From Isoptericola dokdonensis DS-3 (GTDB lineage: Bacteria; Actinomycetota; Actinomycetes; Actinomycetales; Cellulomonadaceae), in NCBI RefSeq assembly GCF_001636295.1, contig NZ_CP014209.1:3286001-3350000 (forward strand): a DNA stretch of 64,000 bases, read 5' to 3'. The notes below the pieces were generated by a model. It worked only from the letters and a program-made list of their open reading frames with translations, was not told the DNA's origin and did no database searches. This document shows positions 1-9,217 of this stretch, piece by piece. A program made the position numbers and the translations under genes. Positions within the stretch are counted from its first letter, which is position 1. The number at the start of each line of letters is the position of its first letter.

Positions 1-186
1 GTGTTCGCCTACCGGCAGTACAGCCAGGGTCAGGCCCCCTGCCCGGGTGGTGAGTCCGCGACCTGCGTGCCGGACATCGCGATCCAGAACGCGTGGGGTG
101 CCGCCCTGACGCTGATCGTGATCGTCCTCGCCCTCAACCTCGTCGGCCGTCTGGTGAACCGCTGGTTCGCCCCGAAGCTGCGCTGA
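1..186 (+). CDS. pstA: Phosphate ABC transporter permease PstA, C-terminal end (partial)
   Basis: This is the last 61 residues of an inner-membrane permease cut by the window edge. A periplasmic-type loop with two cysteines is followed by a hydrophobic segment of about 20 residues ([18 protein letters not shown]) and a short basic tail ending RWFAPKLR, as in PstA C-termini. The reading frame is open to base 1, so the GTG at base 1 is not the true start. PstA pairs with PstC to form the high-affinity phosphate channel. The assignment rests mainly on pstB lying 43 bp downstream, the usual pstSCAB order. Confidence 0.85.
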   Translation: MFAYRQYSQGQAPCPGGESATCVPDIAIQNAWGAALTLIVIVLALNLVGRLVNRWFAPKLR

Positions 187-229
187 CGCGCACGCCCGCC
201 GACCCGCAGCACGAAAGAAGGAACAGACG

Positions 230-1009
<780 letters not shown>

Positions 1010-1015
1010 GCCGTC

Positions 1016-1070
1016 ACGCACGACGAGGGCCCCTTCCCGCTCGCGGCGGGAAGGGGCCCTCGTCGTGCGT
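1016..1070. terminator. Bidirectional terminator between pstB and lipoprotein gene
   Basis: A perfect 25-bp inverted repeat (arms 1016-1040 and 1046-1070, 5-nt loop) lies between the convergent ends of pstB and the lipoprotein gene. It has no long T-run, which is normal for high-G+C actinobacteria, and can serve both strands. Confidence 0.9.
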
Positions 1071-1081
1071 CGGGGTGCCGG

Positions 1082-1555
1082 TCAGGGCACGTACGGGGCG
1101 TACTCCGGCAGGGTGGAGTCGAACACCGGGAGGTAGAACTCCTCGGTGGCGTCGCCGGCGGTGAGGGTGGCCTGGAGGTTGCTGCCGGGGCCCGCGGCGA
1201 CGGCGTCGAGGGCGACCTGCTCGCCGTCCTCGGTGCCCAGGTAGACGGTCTCCTGCGCCGGGACGGTCACGGTCACGGGCGCCGAGCCGGTGGCGGTGAG
1301 GGTGAACGTCATGTCCTCCGCCGAGCTGTTGTCCAGCGCGCCGAACAGGGCGCCCTCGGTGCCCTCGGCCGCCGCCAGGACCATGAGGTTGAGACCGCGG
1401 GCGTCGACGTCCGCGAAGTCGACGCGCGTGCCGTCGGAGGGCGCGTAGCCCAGCTCGGTCGTCACGGGTGCGCAGGCCCCGAGGAGCAGGACGCTCGCGG
1501 CGGCTGCGCCGGCGGCGACGACGGCGGGGCGGGCAGGACGGGCGGAGCGAGCCAC
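1082..1555 (-). CDS. Putative lipoprotein (LpqE-like)
   Basis: This 157-residue protein has a lipoprotein signal peptide: basic start, alanine-rich core and lipobox LLGAC with the lipidated cysteine at residue 28. The remainder looks like a small secreted beta-rich domain, with no catalytic motif that I recognise. The GTG start is supported by AAGGAG six bases upstream. It is divergent from carD, the place held by lpqE next to carD in Mycobacterium tuberculosis, so I call it LpqE-like by context and general character. Function is unknown. Confidence 0.7.
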   Translation of the reverse strand: MARSARPARPAVVAAGAAAASVLLLGACAPVTTELGYAPSDGTRVDFADVDARGLNLMVLAAAEGTEGALFGALDNSSAEDMTFTLTATGSAPVTVTVPAQETVYLGTEDGEQVALDAVAAGPGSNLQATLTAGDATEEFYLPVFDSTLPEYAPYVP

Positions 1556-1803
1556 GAGCTCTCCTTCGGCTGTGCTGTGCGCGCCGACCTGGGGTGGTGC
1601 GCACCGTTCGTCTCGGGTGGAGGTGGGCGCAGAGCGCCCGCACCCATCCTAGTGGGGTCTTGACGGTCATCTCGCGCGGGGTCGAGAACGGGCCTCTGAC
1701 CTGCGAAGACGATGATTTCCGACGGTTCGTCGACCGCAGCGACCCCTCGGGGGGCGAACCCTATCGTGATAGACTCGTGCATTGGGAAAGGGGACATCTG
1801 CAG

Positions 1804-2286
1804 ATGACGTTCACAGTAGGCGAGACGGTTGTCTACCCGCATCACGGCGCAGCCCTGATCGAAGAGGTCAAGACGCGCAAGATCCGCGGCGAAGAGAAGA
1901 TGTACCTCAAGCTCAAGGTCGCCCAGGGTGACCTGACCATCGAGGTCCCGGCGGAGAACGTCGACCTCGTGGGTGTGCGCGACGTCGTCGACCAGGAGGG
2001 CCTCGACCGCGTGTTCGACGTCCTGCGGGCGCCGTACACCGAGGAGCCGACCAACTGGTCGCGACGGTACAAGGCCAACCTGGAGAAGCTGGCGTCGGGC
2101 GACGTCATCAAGGTCGGCGAGGTCGTCCGCGACCTGTCGCGCCGCGACGCGGACCGCGGCCTGAGCGCCGGGGAGAAGCGCATGCTGGCCAAGGCCCGGC
2201 AGATCCTCGAGTCCGAGGTCGCCCTCGCCGAGGGCGTCGACGAGGAGAGGGCCGGCGCCATCATCGACGAGGTGCTGGCCTCCTGA
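1804..2286 (+). CDS. carD: CarD family RNA polymerase-binding transcription regulator
   Basis: This 160-residue essential-type global regulator binds the RNA polymerase beta subunit and stabilises open complexes, notably at rRNA promoters. The N-terminal RNAP-interaction domain (Tudor-like, [16 protein letters not shown]...) is followed by a helical DNA-binding domain. The minor-groove wedge tryptophan is present at residue 85 in [15 protein letters not shown], nearly identical to the mycobacterial protein. I chose ATG 1804 because the protein then matches family length; the frame is open further upstream but that stretch is unlike CarD. AAAGGGG lies 12 bases before it. A possible -10 (GATAGACT) lies near 1769. 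A hairpin follows the gene. Confidence 0.96.
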   Translation: MTFTVGETVVYPHHGAALIEEVKTRKIRGEEKMYLKLKVAQGDLTIEVPAENVDLVGVRDVVDQEGLDRVFDVLRAPYTEEPTNWSRRYKANLEKLASGDVIKVGEVVRDLSRRDADRGLSAGEKRMLAKARQILESEVALAEGVDEERAGAIIDEVLAS

Positions 2287-2310
2287 CGGACCGCCCGGTC
2301 CGACGAGCCA

Positions 2311-2348
2311 CGAAGGGTGGCCGCCCCGCACGGGGCGGCCACCCTTCG
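2311..2348 (+). terminator. Terminator after carD
   Basis: A perfect 17-bp inverted repeat (2311-2327 and 2332-2348, 4-nt loop) lies 24 bp past the carD stop. It separates carD from ispD, which has its own promoter. Confidence 0.9.
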
Positions 2349-2396
2349 CCGTCCCCACGGCGCTGCGAGCCCCGCGCCCGCGGTTAGGGTGTGCGC

Positions 2397-3134
2397 GTGG
2401 CTACGCTCGCGGTCATCACCGCCGCCGGGGAGGGCACCCGGCTCGGGCTCGACGTGCCGAAGGCGCTCGTCGACCTCGACGGGGCGCCCCTGCTCGTCCA
2501 CGCCGCCCGCAACGTCTGCGCGTCGGGAGCGGTGGACGTCGTCGTCGTGACCTGCCCGGCCCGTGCCGTCGCCGAGTTCACCGCTCTGCTGGCCGCCGAC
2601 GAGCGCGTCGACCGGCCCGTCGTCGTGGTGGCCGGTGGCGCGACCCGCCAGGAGTCCGTCCGGGAGGGCCTGCGGGCGGGGACCCACGCCGCGACGGACA
2701 CCCCCGACATCGTCCTCGTCCACGACGCCGCCCGGCCGCTCGCGCCCCCGGACCTCGTCCGACGGGTCGTGGCCGCGGTGCGGGCAGGGAGCCCGGCCGT
2801 GGTGCCGGGGCTGCCCGTGACGGACACGATCAAGGAGGTCCGCCCCGGCGGCACGCAGGTCACGGGGGAGCGGGTCGTCGCGACGGTCGACCGCACGCCG
2901 CTGCGCGCCGTGCAGACGCCGCAGGGCTTCGACCGCGACCTCCTGCTCCGCGCCCACGACGCAGCCGAGCGGGACGGCGTCGAGGCGACCGACGACGCGG
3001 GCCTGGTCGAGGCGCTGGGCGTCGCCGTCCACGTGGTGCCCGGTGACCCTGCCGCCGCGAAGATCACGACCACCGAGGACCTCCTCGTCGCCCGCTGGCG
3101 GGTGCGGGACGCCACCCGGCCGGCGGGACGCTAG
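2397..3134 (+). CDS. ispD: 2-C-methyl-D-erythritol 4-phosphate cytidylyltransferase
   Basis: IspD (245 residues) joins CTP and MEP to give CDP-ME, the third step of the MEP isoprenoid pathway. The N-terminal nucleotide-binding signature AAGEGTRLG, the [10 protein letters not shown] segment, VHDAARP and the C-terminal TDDAGLVE region are all present. I prefer GTG 2397 over GTG 2391, because TAGGGT (2385-2390) sits exactly 6 nt before it with no Shine-Dalgarno, as for a leaderless transcript. ispF follows after 10 bp. Confidence 0.95.
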   Translation: MATLAVITAAGEGTRLGLDVPKALVDLDGAPLLVHAARNVCASGAVDVVVVTCPARAVAEFTALLAADERVDRPVVVVAGGATRQESVREGLRAGTHAATDTPDIVLVHDAARPLAPPDLVRRVVAAVRAGSPAVVPGLPVTDTIKEVRPGGTQVTGERVVATVDRTPLRAVQTPQGFDRDLLLRAHDAAERDGVEATDDAGLVEALGVAVHVVPGDPAAAKITTTEDLLVARWRVRDATRPAGR

Positions 3135-3144
3135 CGTGACCGGC

Positions 3145-3654
3145 ATGCCGTCCGCGTCGCACCTGCCGGGCCGGAACCTGCCACGCACCGGCGTCGGCGT
3201 CGACGTCCACGCCCTCGCTCCCGACGGCGAGGACCGCCCGCTGTGGCTCGCGGGCCTGCACTGGCCGGGGGAGCGCGGTCTCGTCGGGCACTCCGACGCC
3301 GACGTGGCCGCCCACGCCGCCGCCGACGCCCTGTTCTCCGCGGCGGGGATCGGGGGCCTCGGCACCCACTTCGGCACCGCCGAGCCGCGCTGGGCCGGTG
3401 CCCGCGGCACCGAGCTGCTGGCCGAGGCCGGTCGCCGCGTCCGTGCCGCGGGGTTCGAGGTCGGCAACGTCGCGGTGCAGGTGATCGGCAACCGGCCCCG
3501 TCTGGAGCCGCGGCGCGACGAGGCGCAGGCGGTGCTCTCCGCGGCGCTGGACGCCCCGGTGTCGCTCAGCGCCACCACGACCGACGGGCTCGGCCTCACC
3601 GGTCGTGGCGAGGGTGTCGCCGCGATCGCGACCGCTCTCGTCGTGCCCCGGTGA
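3145..3654 (+). CDS. ispF: 2-C-methyl-D-erythritol 2,4-cyclodiphosphate synthase
   Basis: IspF (169 residues) cyclises CDP-ME 2-phosphate. The metal-binding DVH motif, HSDADV and the C-terminal [16 protein letters not shown] signature are intact. The loop that is FPDTDP in Escherichia coli and FGVDDP in M. tuberculosis reads FGTAEP here, so the aspartates of that loop are lost or replaced by glutamate. ATG 3145 is chosen; GTG 3136 is possible. A TAGCGT box overlaps the ispD stop codon 7 nt before the ATG, so the gene may be read both from ispD and from its own leaderless start. It ends 8 bp from the convergent oxidase gene. Confidence 0.95.
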   Translation: MPSASHLPGRNLPRTGVGVDVHALAPDGEDRPLWLAGLHWPGERGLVGHSDADVAAHAAADALFSAAGIGGLGTHFGTAEPRWAGARGTELLAEAGRRVRAAGFEVGNVAVQVIGNRPRLEPRRDEAQAVLSAALDAPVSLSATTTDGLGLTGRGEGVAAIATALVVPR

Positions 3655-3661
3655 ACCCTCC

Positions 3662-5032
3662 TCAGGGCGTGCCGAGCACCCGGTCGGTGTAGTCGTTGCG
3701 GAACACCCCGTGCGGGTCGACCGCGGCGCGCACGCGGGCGACGTCGTCGAGCGGGTAGTGCGCGGCGAGGTCGGCGGCCGTGCGGGTGTGCAGCTTGCCC
3801 CAGTGCGGGCGCCCGCCCGCGGCGACGAAGATCTCCTCGGCGGCGTCGAAGTACGCCCGGTAGGGCATGCGGTGGTACTGGTGCACGGCCACGTACGCCG
3901 ACGCCCGGCCGCGCGCCGTCGAGAGCCACACGTCGTCGGGCGCGGTGCAGCGCACCTCCACCGGGAACGGCACGGGCTCGCCCGACGCCGCGAACCACGC
4001 GGCGAGCTCCCGCAGGACCCCGGGCAGGGCCTCGCGCGGCAGCGCGTACTCCATCTCCACGAACCGCACGCGCCGCCGGGTCACCATCACCCGGTCCGAC
4101 GGCGCGACGTGCGTGCGGTCGCCGAGCACGGCCGCGCTCAACGCGTTGAGCCGGGGCACCGTGCGGGGCGCCGCGGTGGCGACTTGCATGATCGCCCCCA
4201 GCGCACCGTTCGCCAGGACCTCCTCGTCGAGCAGGCTGCGGGCGGCGTGCCCGCCCCGGCGCAGCAGGCCCGACGGGCCGCGCCGGGACGCCTCGTAGAC
4301 CGCCGTCCCGGCGTCGTCCACCAGGTCGTGCGTCCACGTCAGCATCCGGTCGGTGCCGGGGAACCAGTAGGCGTCCGTGCGGTGGTGGTCGTCGAACAGC
4401 GCGTCGATGCCGCCGACCACCTCGTCCCACGGCCGCACCCGCTCCACCGAGCGCAGCAGGTAGGCGGGCACGACGTCGAGGGTCACCGCGGACAGGATCC
4501 CCACCGAGCCCAGGCCCAGCCGCGCCACCTCGAAGAGCGCCCGCTCCGGGGAGCCGGGGGCGTCGGCGTCCGACACGGACCGCACCGTCCCGTCGGCCAC
4601 CACGACCCGCACGCCGCGGACCTGCGTCGCCAGCCCGCCCAGCCGGGCACCCGTGCCGTGCGTGCCCGTCGAGATCGCGCCCGCGACCGACTGCCGGTCG
4701 ATGTCGCCGAGGTTGCGCATCGCCAGCCCCCACGAGCCCAGCAGCGCGTTGAGCTCGTGCAGCCGGGTGCCCGCCCCCACCGTGACGAGCGCGCCGCCGG
4801 GGGTCCGCTCCACCGACTCCAGCCCGGAGAGGTGGTCGAGGCTCAGCAGCAGACCGTCCGTCACGGCGGCGTCCGTGAAGGAGTGCCCCGCGCCGACGGC
4901 ACGGACCCGCAGGCCCTCCGCCGCGGCCTTCGCGACCAGCTCGCCGAGCTCGGCCTCGTCGCGCGGCTGCGCGCGGCGCGCGGGGGTGGCGGTGTACGTC
5001 CCGCCCCAGGTGCTGAAAGTCACAGCGCACAC
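3662..5032 (-). CDS. FAD-linked sugar-1,4-lactone oxidase (D-arabinono/L-gulonolactone type)
   Basis: The protein has 456 residues. The N-terminal PCMH-type FAD domain carries VGAGHS at residues 47-51, where His50 is the usual covalent flavin attachment site, followed by the substrate domain typical of arabinono-lactone oxidases with the late motif PHWGKLH. These enzymes oxidise aldonolactones or alditols with oxygen; the substrate here cannot be told. The GTG start at 5032 has GGGGAGG upstream; GTG 5023 is an alternative. It is divergent from the PLP-enzyme gene with only 35 bp between, suggesting linked expression. Confidence 0.88.
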   Translation of the reverse strand: MCAVTFSTWGGTYTATPARRAQPRDEAELGELVAKAAAEGLRVRAVGAGHSFTDAAVTDGLLLSLDHLSGLESVERTPGGALVTVGAGTRLHELNALLGSWGLAMRNLGDIDRQSVAGAISTGTHGTGARLGGLATQVRGVRVVVADGTVRSVSDADAPGSPERALFEVARLGLGSVGILSAVTLDVVPAYLLRSVERVRPWDEVVGGIDALFDDHHRTDAYWFPGTDRMLTWTHDLVDDAGTAVYEASRRGPSGLLRRGGHAARSLLDEEVLANGALGAIMQVATAAPRTVPRLNALSAAVLGDRTHVAPSDRVMVTRRRVRFVEMEYALPREALPGVLRELAAWFAASGEPVPFPVEVRCTAPDDVWLSTARGRASAYVAVHQYHRMPYRAYFDAAEEIFVAAGGRPHWGKLHTRTAADLAAHYPLDDVARVRAAVDPHGVFRNDYTDRVLGTP

Positions 5033-5067
5033 TCTGCCACCTCCCCGTCCCGGTGTAGCGTGCCGCC

Positions 5068-6237
5068 ATGACGACGAACCGGCTCACCCGGGCGACGGCC
5101 GGGGTGCCCGGACCGGTCGCCGTCGTCGACCTCGACGCGTTCGACGCCAACGCCGCCGACCTCCTGCGCCGCGCCGCCGGGACACCCGTCCGTCTCGCCG
5201 CGAAGTCCGTCCGGGTGCGCTCCCTCGTCGCCCGCGGCCTCGACGCGGGCTTCCGAGGCATCATGGCTTTCACTCTCGCCGAGGCCCTGTGGCTCGTCGA
5301 GCAGGGTCTCCGGGACGTCCTCGTCGGCTACCCCACGGTCGACCGGGACGCGCTCGCCCGGCTCGCGGCCGACCCGAGGGCCCGCCGCGAGATCACCCTG
5401 ATGATCGACGACGCCGCCCACGTGGCGCTGCTGCGCGCCGTCCTCGCCGACGCCGCCGACGCCGCCGACGGCCCCGACGTCACCGTGTGCCTGGACGTCG
5501 ACGCGTCGCTCCGCCTCGGCCGGATCCACCTCGGCACCCGCCGCTCGCCCCTGCGCACCCCCGAGCAGGTCGCGCACCTCGCCGCCCACGCCGAGCGCGC
5601 CGGCCTGCACGTCCGCGGGATCATGACCTACGAGGCGCAGGTCGCGGGCATCCCCGACACGGCCGTCAACCGGGTCGTCAAGGCCTTCTCCGTCCCCGAC
5701 GTCGACCGCCGCCGTCACGCCGTCCTCGACGCCCTGCGCACCGTGCTCGGCCGCGACGTCGAGCTCGTCAACGCCGGCGGTACCGGCTCCCTCGAGACGT
5801 CCGCCGCCGGTCCCGGCGTCACCGAGGTCACCGCCGGCTCCGGCCTGTTCGTGCCCGGCACGTTCGACGGCTTCCGGTCCTTCGTCCCGCGGCCCGCCGC
5901 CTACTTCGGGCTCGACGTCGTGCGCACCCCCGCCCCCGACTGGGCCACCGCGTTCGGCGGCGGGTACGCCGCCTCCGGGCCTGCCGGCACCAGCCGCCTG
6001 CCCCGCCTCGTCACCCCCGGCTGGGAGCTCACCCGGCGGGAGGCCGCCGGGGAGGTGCAGACGCCGATGCACCGCCGCCGCGGGGGCCGCCCCCTCGCCG
6101 TCGGGGACCGCGTCTGGTTCCGGCACGCCAAGGCCGGCGAGCTCATGGAACGCTTCGCCGTCGTCCACCTCGTGCGCGGCGACGACGTCGTCGACGTCGT
6201 CCCCACGTACCGCGGCGAGGGCCACACCTTCGGCTGA
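5068..6237 (+). CDS. Alanine racemase-fold PLP enzyme (D-threonine aldolase / D-serine dehydratase-like)
   Basis: This 389-residue protein has an N-terminal alanine-racemase-type TIM barrel that starts with VVDLDAFDAN and places the PLP lysine at residue 46 (RLAAKSVR). Its C-terminal domain resembles the D-serine dehydratase-like family, with late His/Arg-rich segments (RVWFRHAKAGELMERF, GEGHTFG). Members act on D-hydroxy amino acids or as amino-acid deaminases; the exact substrate is not evident. TAGCGT (5056-5061) lies 6 nt before the ATG with no Shine-Dalgarno, implying a leaderless mRNA. The pairing with an FAD lactone oxidase suggests a small catabolic unit, which is inference. Confidence 0.8.
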   Translation: MTTNRLTRATAGVPGPVAVVDLDAFDANAADLLRRAAGTPVRLAAKSVRVRSLVARGLDAGFRGIMAFTLAEALWLVEQGLRDVLVGYPTVDRDALARLAADPRARREITLMIDDAAHVALLRAVLADAADAADGPDVTVCLDVDASLRLGRIHLGTRRSPLRTPEQVAHLAAHAERAGLHVRGIMTYEAQVAGIPDTAVNRVVKAFSVPDVDRRRHAVLDALRTVLGRDVELVNAGGTGSLETSAAGPGVTEVTAGSGLFVPGTFDGFRSFVPRPAAYFGLDVVRTPAPDWATAFGGGYAASGPAGTSRLPRLVTPGWELTRREAAGEVQTPMHRRRGGRPLAVGDRVWFRHAKAGELMERFAVVHLVRGDDVVDVVPTYRGEGHTFG

Positions 6238-6282
6238 ACCGTCCCGGGAGGTCGAACGGGGCCCGGCCGGTACGCTTGACCG

Positions 6283-7713
6283 GTGACCTTGCACCTCTAT
6301 GACACCGCGACGCGCGCCGTGCGCGAGCTCGTTCCGCGCACCCCGGGCAAGGTCGGCATCTACGTCTGCGGTGCCACCGTGCAGTCCGCACCCCACGTCG
6401 GCCACCTCCGCCCCGTCGTCGCGTTCGACGTCCTGCGGCGCTGGCTCGAGCGCTCCGGCCTCGACGTCACCCTCATCCGCAACATCACCGACATCGAGGA
6501 CAAGATCATCGCGAAGGCCGCCGACGCCGGCCGCGAGTGGTGGGCGCACGCCGCCGTCTTCGAACGTGAGTTCTCCGCCGCCTACGACGCGCTCGGCGTC
6601 CTGCCGCCGACGTACGAGCCCCGCGCCACGCAGCACATGCCGCAGATGATCGAGCTCATGGACCGGCTCGTCGAACGGGGTCACGCCTACGCCACCGGCC
6701 CCGGCAACGTCTGGTTCGACGTCCGCTCCTGGCCCGACTACGGCACCCTCACCCGGCAGCGCCTCGACGACCTCAACCCCGAGGCCACCGACGACGCCGC
6801 CGCCGGCGAGAAGAATGACCCGCACGACTTCGCCCTGTGGAAGGCCCCGCGCCCCGGCGAGCCCGCCACCGCGTCCTGGGACAGCCCCTACGGCCGCGGT
6901 CGCCCCGGCTGGCACCTCGAGTGCTCCGCCATGGCGCAGCGCTACCTCGGCGACGCGTTCGACATCCACGGCGGCGGCCTCGACCTCCGCTTCCCGCACC
7001 ACGAGAACGAGCAGGCGCAGGCCCGCGCCGCCGGGTACGGGTTCGCGGACCGCTGGATGCACTCCGCGTGGGTCACCCAGCAGGGCGTCAAGATGAGCAA
7101 GTCGCTCGGCAACGGGCTCCTCGTCAGCGAGCTGTTCGCCCAGGCGCCCGCCCCCGTCGTCCGCTACGCGCTCGCCGCCGTGCAGTACCGCTCCATGCTC
7201 GAGTGGAGCGCCGACACCCTCGACGAGGCGCAGGCCACCTGGGACCGCCTCACCGGCTTCGTCGGCCGCGCCACGGAGCGCGTCGGCGCCGTACCGACCG
7301 ACGAGATCCGCACCGTCACCCTCCCGGCGGCGTTCACCGCCGCCATGGACGACGACCTCAACGTGCCCGCCGCGCTCGCGGTCGTGCACGAGACGCTGCG
7401 AGCCGGCAACACCGCGCTCGCCGCAGCCGACGACGACGCGGCCCGTGCCGCGCTCGTCGCACTCCGCGGGATGCTCGACGTGCTGGGGCTCGACCCCGCC
7501 GACCCGCACTGGACCGCCACGACCGACGACCGCGCCGCCGAGGCGCTGGACTCGCTCGTGCGCGCCGAGCTCGACGCGCGGGCAGCGGCCCGCGCGGCCA
7601 AGGACTGGGCCACGAGCGACGCCATCCGAGACCGCCTCGTCGCGGCCGGCGTCGTCGTGCAGGACTCACCGGACGGCGCCCGCTGGGCGCTGGCCGACTC
7701 GAAGGGGGAATGA
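6283..7713 (+). CDS. cysS: Cysteinyl-tRNA synthetase
   Basis: Class I synthetase of 476 residues, normal length. The HIGH motif appears as HVGH at residues 38-41, the first zinc cysteine is residue 29 (YVCGATVQ), the zinc-site [11 protein letters not shown] segment and HHENE are present, and KMSKS is intact at residues 270-274. The GTG start has TACGCT (6271-6276) six bases upstream and no Shine-Dalgarno. rlmB starts one base after its stop, so the two are cotranscribed; the ispD-ispF-cysS-rlmB order matches M. tuberculosis Rv3582c-Rv3579c apart from the oxidase/PLP pair inserted here. Confidence 0.97.
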   Translation: MTLHLYDTATRAVRELVPRTPGKVGIYVCGATVQSAPHVGHLRPVVAFDVLRRWLERSGLDVTLIRNITDIEDKIIAKAADAGREWWAHAAVFEREFSAAYDALGVLPPTYEPRATQHMPQMIELMDRLVERGHAYATGPGNVWFDVRSWPDYGTLTRQRLDDLNPEATDDAAAGEKNDPHDFALWKAPRPGEPATASWDSPYGRGRPGWHLECSAMAQRYLGDAFDIHGGGLDLRFPHHENEQAQARAAGYGFADRWMHSAWVTQQGVKMSKSLGNGLLVSELFAQAPAPVVRYALAAVQYRSMLEWSADTLDEAQATWDRLTGFVGRATERVGAVPTDEIRTVTLPAAFTAAMDDDLNVPAALAVVHETLRAGNTALAAADDDAARAALVALRGMLDVLGLDPADPHWTATTDDRAAEALDSLVRAELDARAAARAAKDWATSDAIRDRLVAAGVVVQDSPDGARWALADSKGE

Positions 7714-7714
7714 C

Positions 7715-8710
7715 ATGGCCGGCAACTCGCAGCGCCAGGGAGCCACACGCAAGGGTGGCGCCAAGAAGGGCGCCAAGGTCGGCACCGGAGGCCACTCGCG
7801 CAAGTCGCTCGAGGGCAGGGGCCCGACGCCCAAGGCGGAGGAGCGCACCTACCACCCCGCGTACAAGCGCAAGGTCGCCGCGGACAAGCGGCGCGCCGCC
7901 GAGACCGGCGCCGGAGCCCGCAAGGGCGTCGCCCGCGGCACCCGCAAGGCCACCGGTGGCGCCGAGGTCGTCGCCGGTCGCAACGCCGTCGTCGAAGCCC
8001 TCCGCTCCGACGTCCCCGCCACCGCCGTCCACATGGCCGAGCGGATCGAGCACGACGACCGCACCCGCGAGATCCTCGAGCTCGCCAGCATCAAGGGCGT
8101 CCGGCTCCTCGAGTCGTCCCGCGGTGCGCTCGACCAGCTCACCGAGGGCTCCGTGCACCAGGGCGTCGCCATGGAGGTGCCGCCGTACGAGTACGCCAGC
8201 ATCGACGACCTCCTCGACGCCGCCGCCGAGTCGGGCGAACCGCCCCTCATCGTCGCCCTCGACTCCGTCACCGACCCGCGCAACCTCGGCGCCGTGCTCC
8301 GCTCCGCCGGCGCTTTCGGCGCCCACGGCGTCCTCGTCCCGTCCCGACGCACGGCGTCCCTGACGGCCTCCGCGTGGAAGGTCTCCGCCGGTGCCGCCGC
8401 GCGCGTGCCCGTCGCCAAGGAGACCAACCTCGCGCGCACCCTCACCGACCTCAAGAAGGCCGGGCTGTTCGTCGTCGGCCTCGACGCCGGCGGGGACACC
8501 ACCGTCCGCGAGCTCGCCTTCTCCACCGACCCGCTCGTCGTCGTCGTCGGGTCCGAGGGCAAGGGCCTGTCGCGGCTCGTCCGCGAGGCGTGCGACGCCG
8601 TCGCGTCCATCCCGATGTCGTCGTCCGTCGAGTCGCTCAACGCCGGCGTCGCCGCGGGCATCACCCTCTACGAGGTCTCCCAGGCCCGGGCTGCAGCCGC
8701 CACCGCCTGA
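7715..8710 (+). CDS. rlmB: 23S rRNA 2'-O-methyltransferase (RlmB/TrmH, SPOUT family)
   Basis: The protein has 331 residues. A lysine/arginine-rich N-terminal extension of about 80 residues (RNA-binding, common in actinobacterial members) precedes a substrate-binding domain starting EVVAGRNAVVEAL and a SPOUT catalytic domain. The knot motifs are NLGAVLRSAGAFGAHGV, VVVGSEGKGLSRL and PMSSSVESLNAGVAAGI. It methylates a peptidyl-transferase-region guanosine of 23S rRNA. The ATG lies one base after cysS with GAAGGGGG inside the cysS end. Its stop codon (8708-8710) sits inside the first copy of the repeat block described at 8706-9217. Confidence 0.93.
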   Translation: MAGNSQRQGATRKGGAKKGAKVGTGGHSRKSLEGRGPTPKAEERTYHPAYKRKVAADKRRAAETGAGARKGVARGTRKATGGAEVVAGRNAVVEALRSDVPATAVHMAERIEHDDRTREILELASIKGVRLLESSRGALDQLTEGSVHQGVAMEVPPYEYASIDDLLDAAAESGEPPLIVALDSVTDPRNLGAVLRSAGAFGAHGVLVPSRRTASLTASAWKVSAGAAARVPVAKETNLARTLTDLKKAGLFVVGLDAGGDTTVRELAFSTDPLVVVVGSEGKGLSRLVREACDAVASIPMSSSVESLNAGVAAGITLYEVSQARAAAATA

Positions 8711-9217
8711 CGCGAGTCAGCGCAGGTCGCGCCGAGTCAGCGTGAACTTCGTTCAGTCAGCGCACGCTGGCGTGAGTCAGCGCTCACGTCGCCGAGTCAG
8801 CGCACGATGGCGTGAGTCAGCGCACGGTGTGCGTGTCGGGGGTCGCGTGTGGTCCCGGACGTCGACGACGTCGGAATGATGCCAGGGGCCACGGTCCGTG
8901 TGCGCTCGGCGGGCGCAGGCCGTGCTGAGTCGCACCGGCGAGTGCTGAGTCGCGCCGTCGTGCGCTGACTGAACGACGTTCACGCTGACTCGCGAGGATG
9001 CGCGAGGCGAGGATCGCAGCGAGTCCGGGGTCGGGACGGGGCGCGCACGGTCGTCAGGCCCGAAGTGGAGCGCCCCCTGGGGCGCGTGAACGCGATCGTG
9101 CGCGCCCCGTCCCGACCCCGGACGGACGCACGCCGACCTGTGCTGACTCGCGCCGACGAGCGCTGACTCGCGCCGGTGTGCGCTGACTCGGCGCGACCTG
9201 CGCTGACTCGCGTCAGG
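8706..9217. repeat. Intergenic block of 20-bp-periodic GAGTCAGCGC repeats with nested inverted repeats
   Basis: This 0.5 kb between the convergent ends of rlmB and the DUF4032 gene holds no credible gene. Six units on the plus strand start at 8711, 8731, 8751, 8771, 8791 and 8811 (first unit CGCGAGTCAGCGCAGGTCGC). Four inverted units start at 8921, 8941, 8961 and 8981, and four more at 9141, 9161, 9181 and 9201, all spaced by exactly 20 bp. The block is bounded by a perfect 37-bp inverted repeat (8706-8742 and 9181-9217). Inside are a 33-bp inverted repeat with one mismatch (8733-8765 and 8960-8992) and a 31-bp one with one mismatch (9023-9053 and 9093-9123). Both flanking stop codons lie within the outer arms. 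A 20-bp period does not keep one frame, so it is not coding. Confidence 0.92.

Noticed and set aside
1..186. A complete 61-residue protein starting at the GTG at base 1
   Set aside because: The frame is open at the window edge, and the hydrophobic C-terminus with pstB downstream shows it is the end of pstA.
1842..5273. Very long open frames on the strand opposite real genes (for example about 1,143 codons here and others up to 1,073 codons opposite the protease gene)
   Set aside because: They are Arg/Ala/Gly/Pro-rich shadows caused by high G+C third positions; recognised genes with intact motifs lie on the other strand.
8706..9217. CRISPR array or coding region in the repeat block
   Set aside because: The 20-bp unit is too short and its variable part is only 8-9 bp, so it cannot hold spacers. 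There are no cas genes, and the 20-bp period shifts frame, so open frames here are by-products of repeats.
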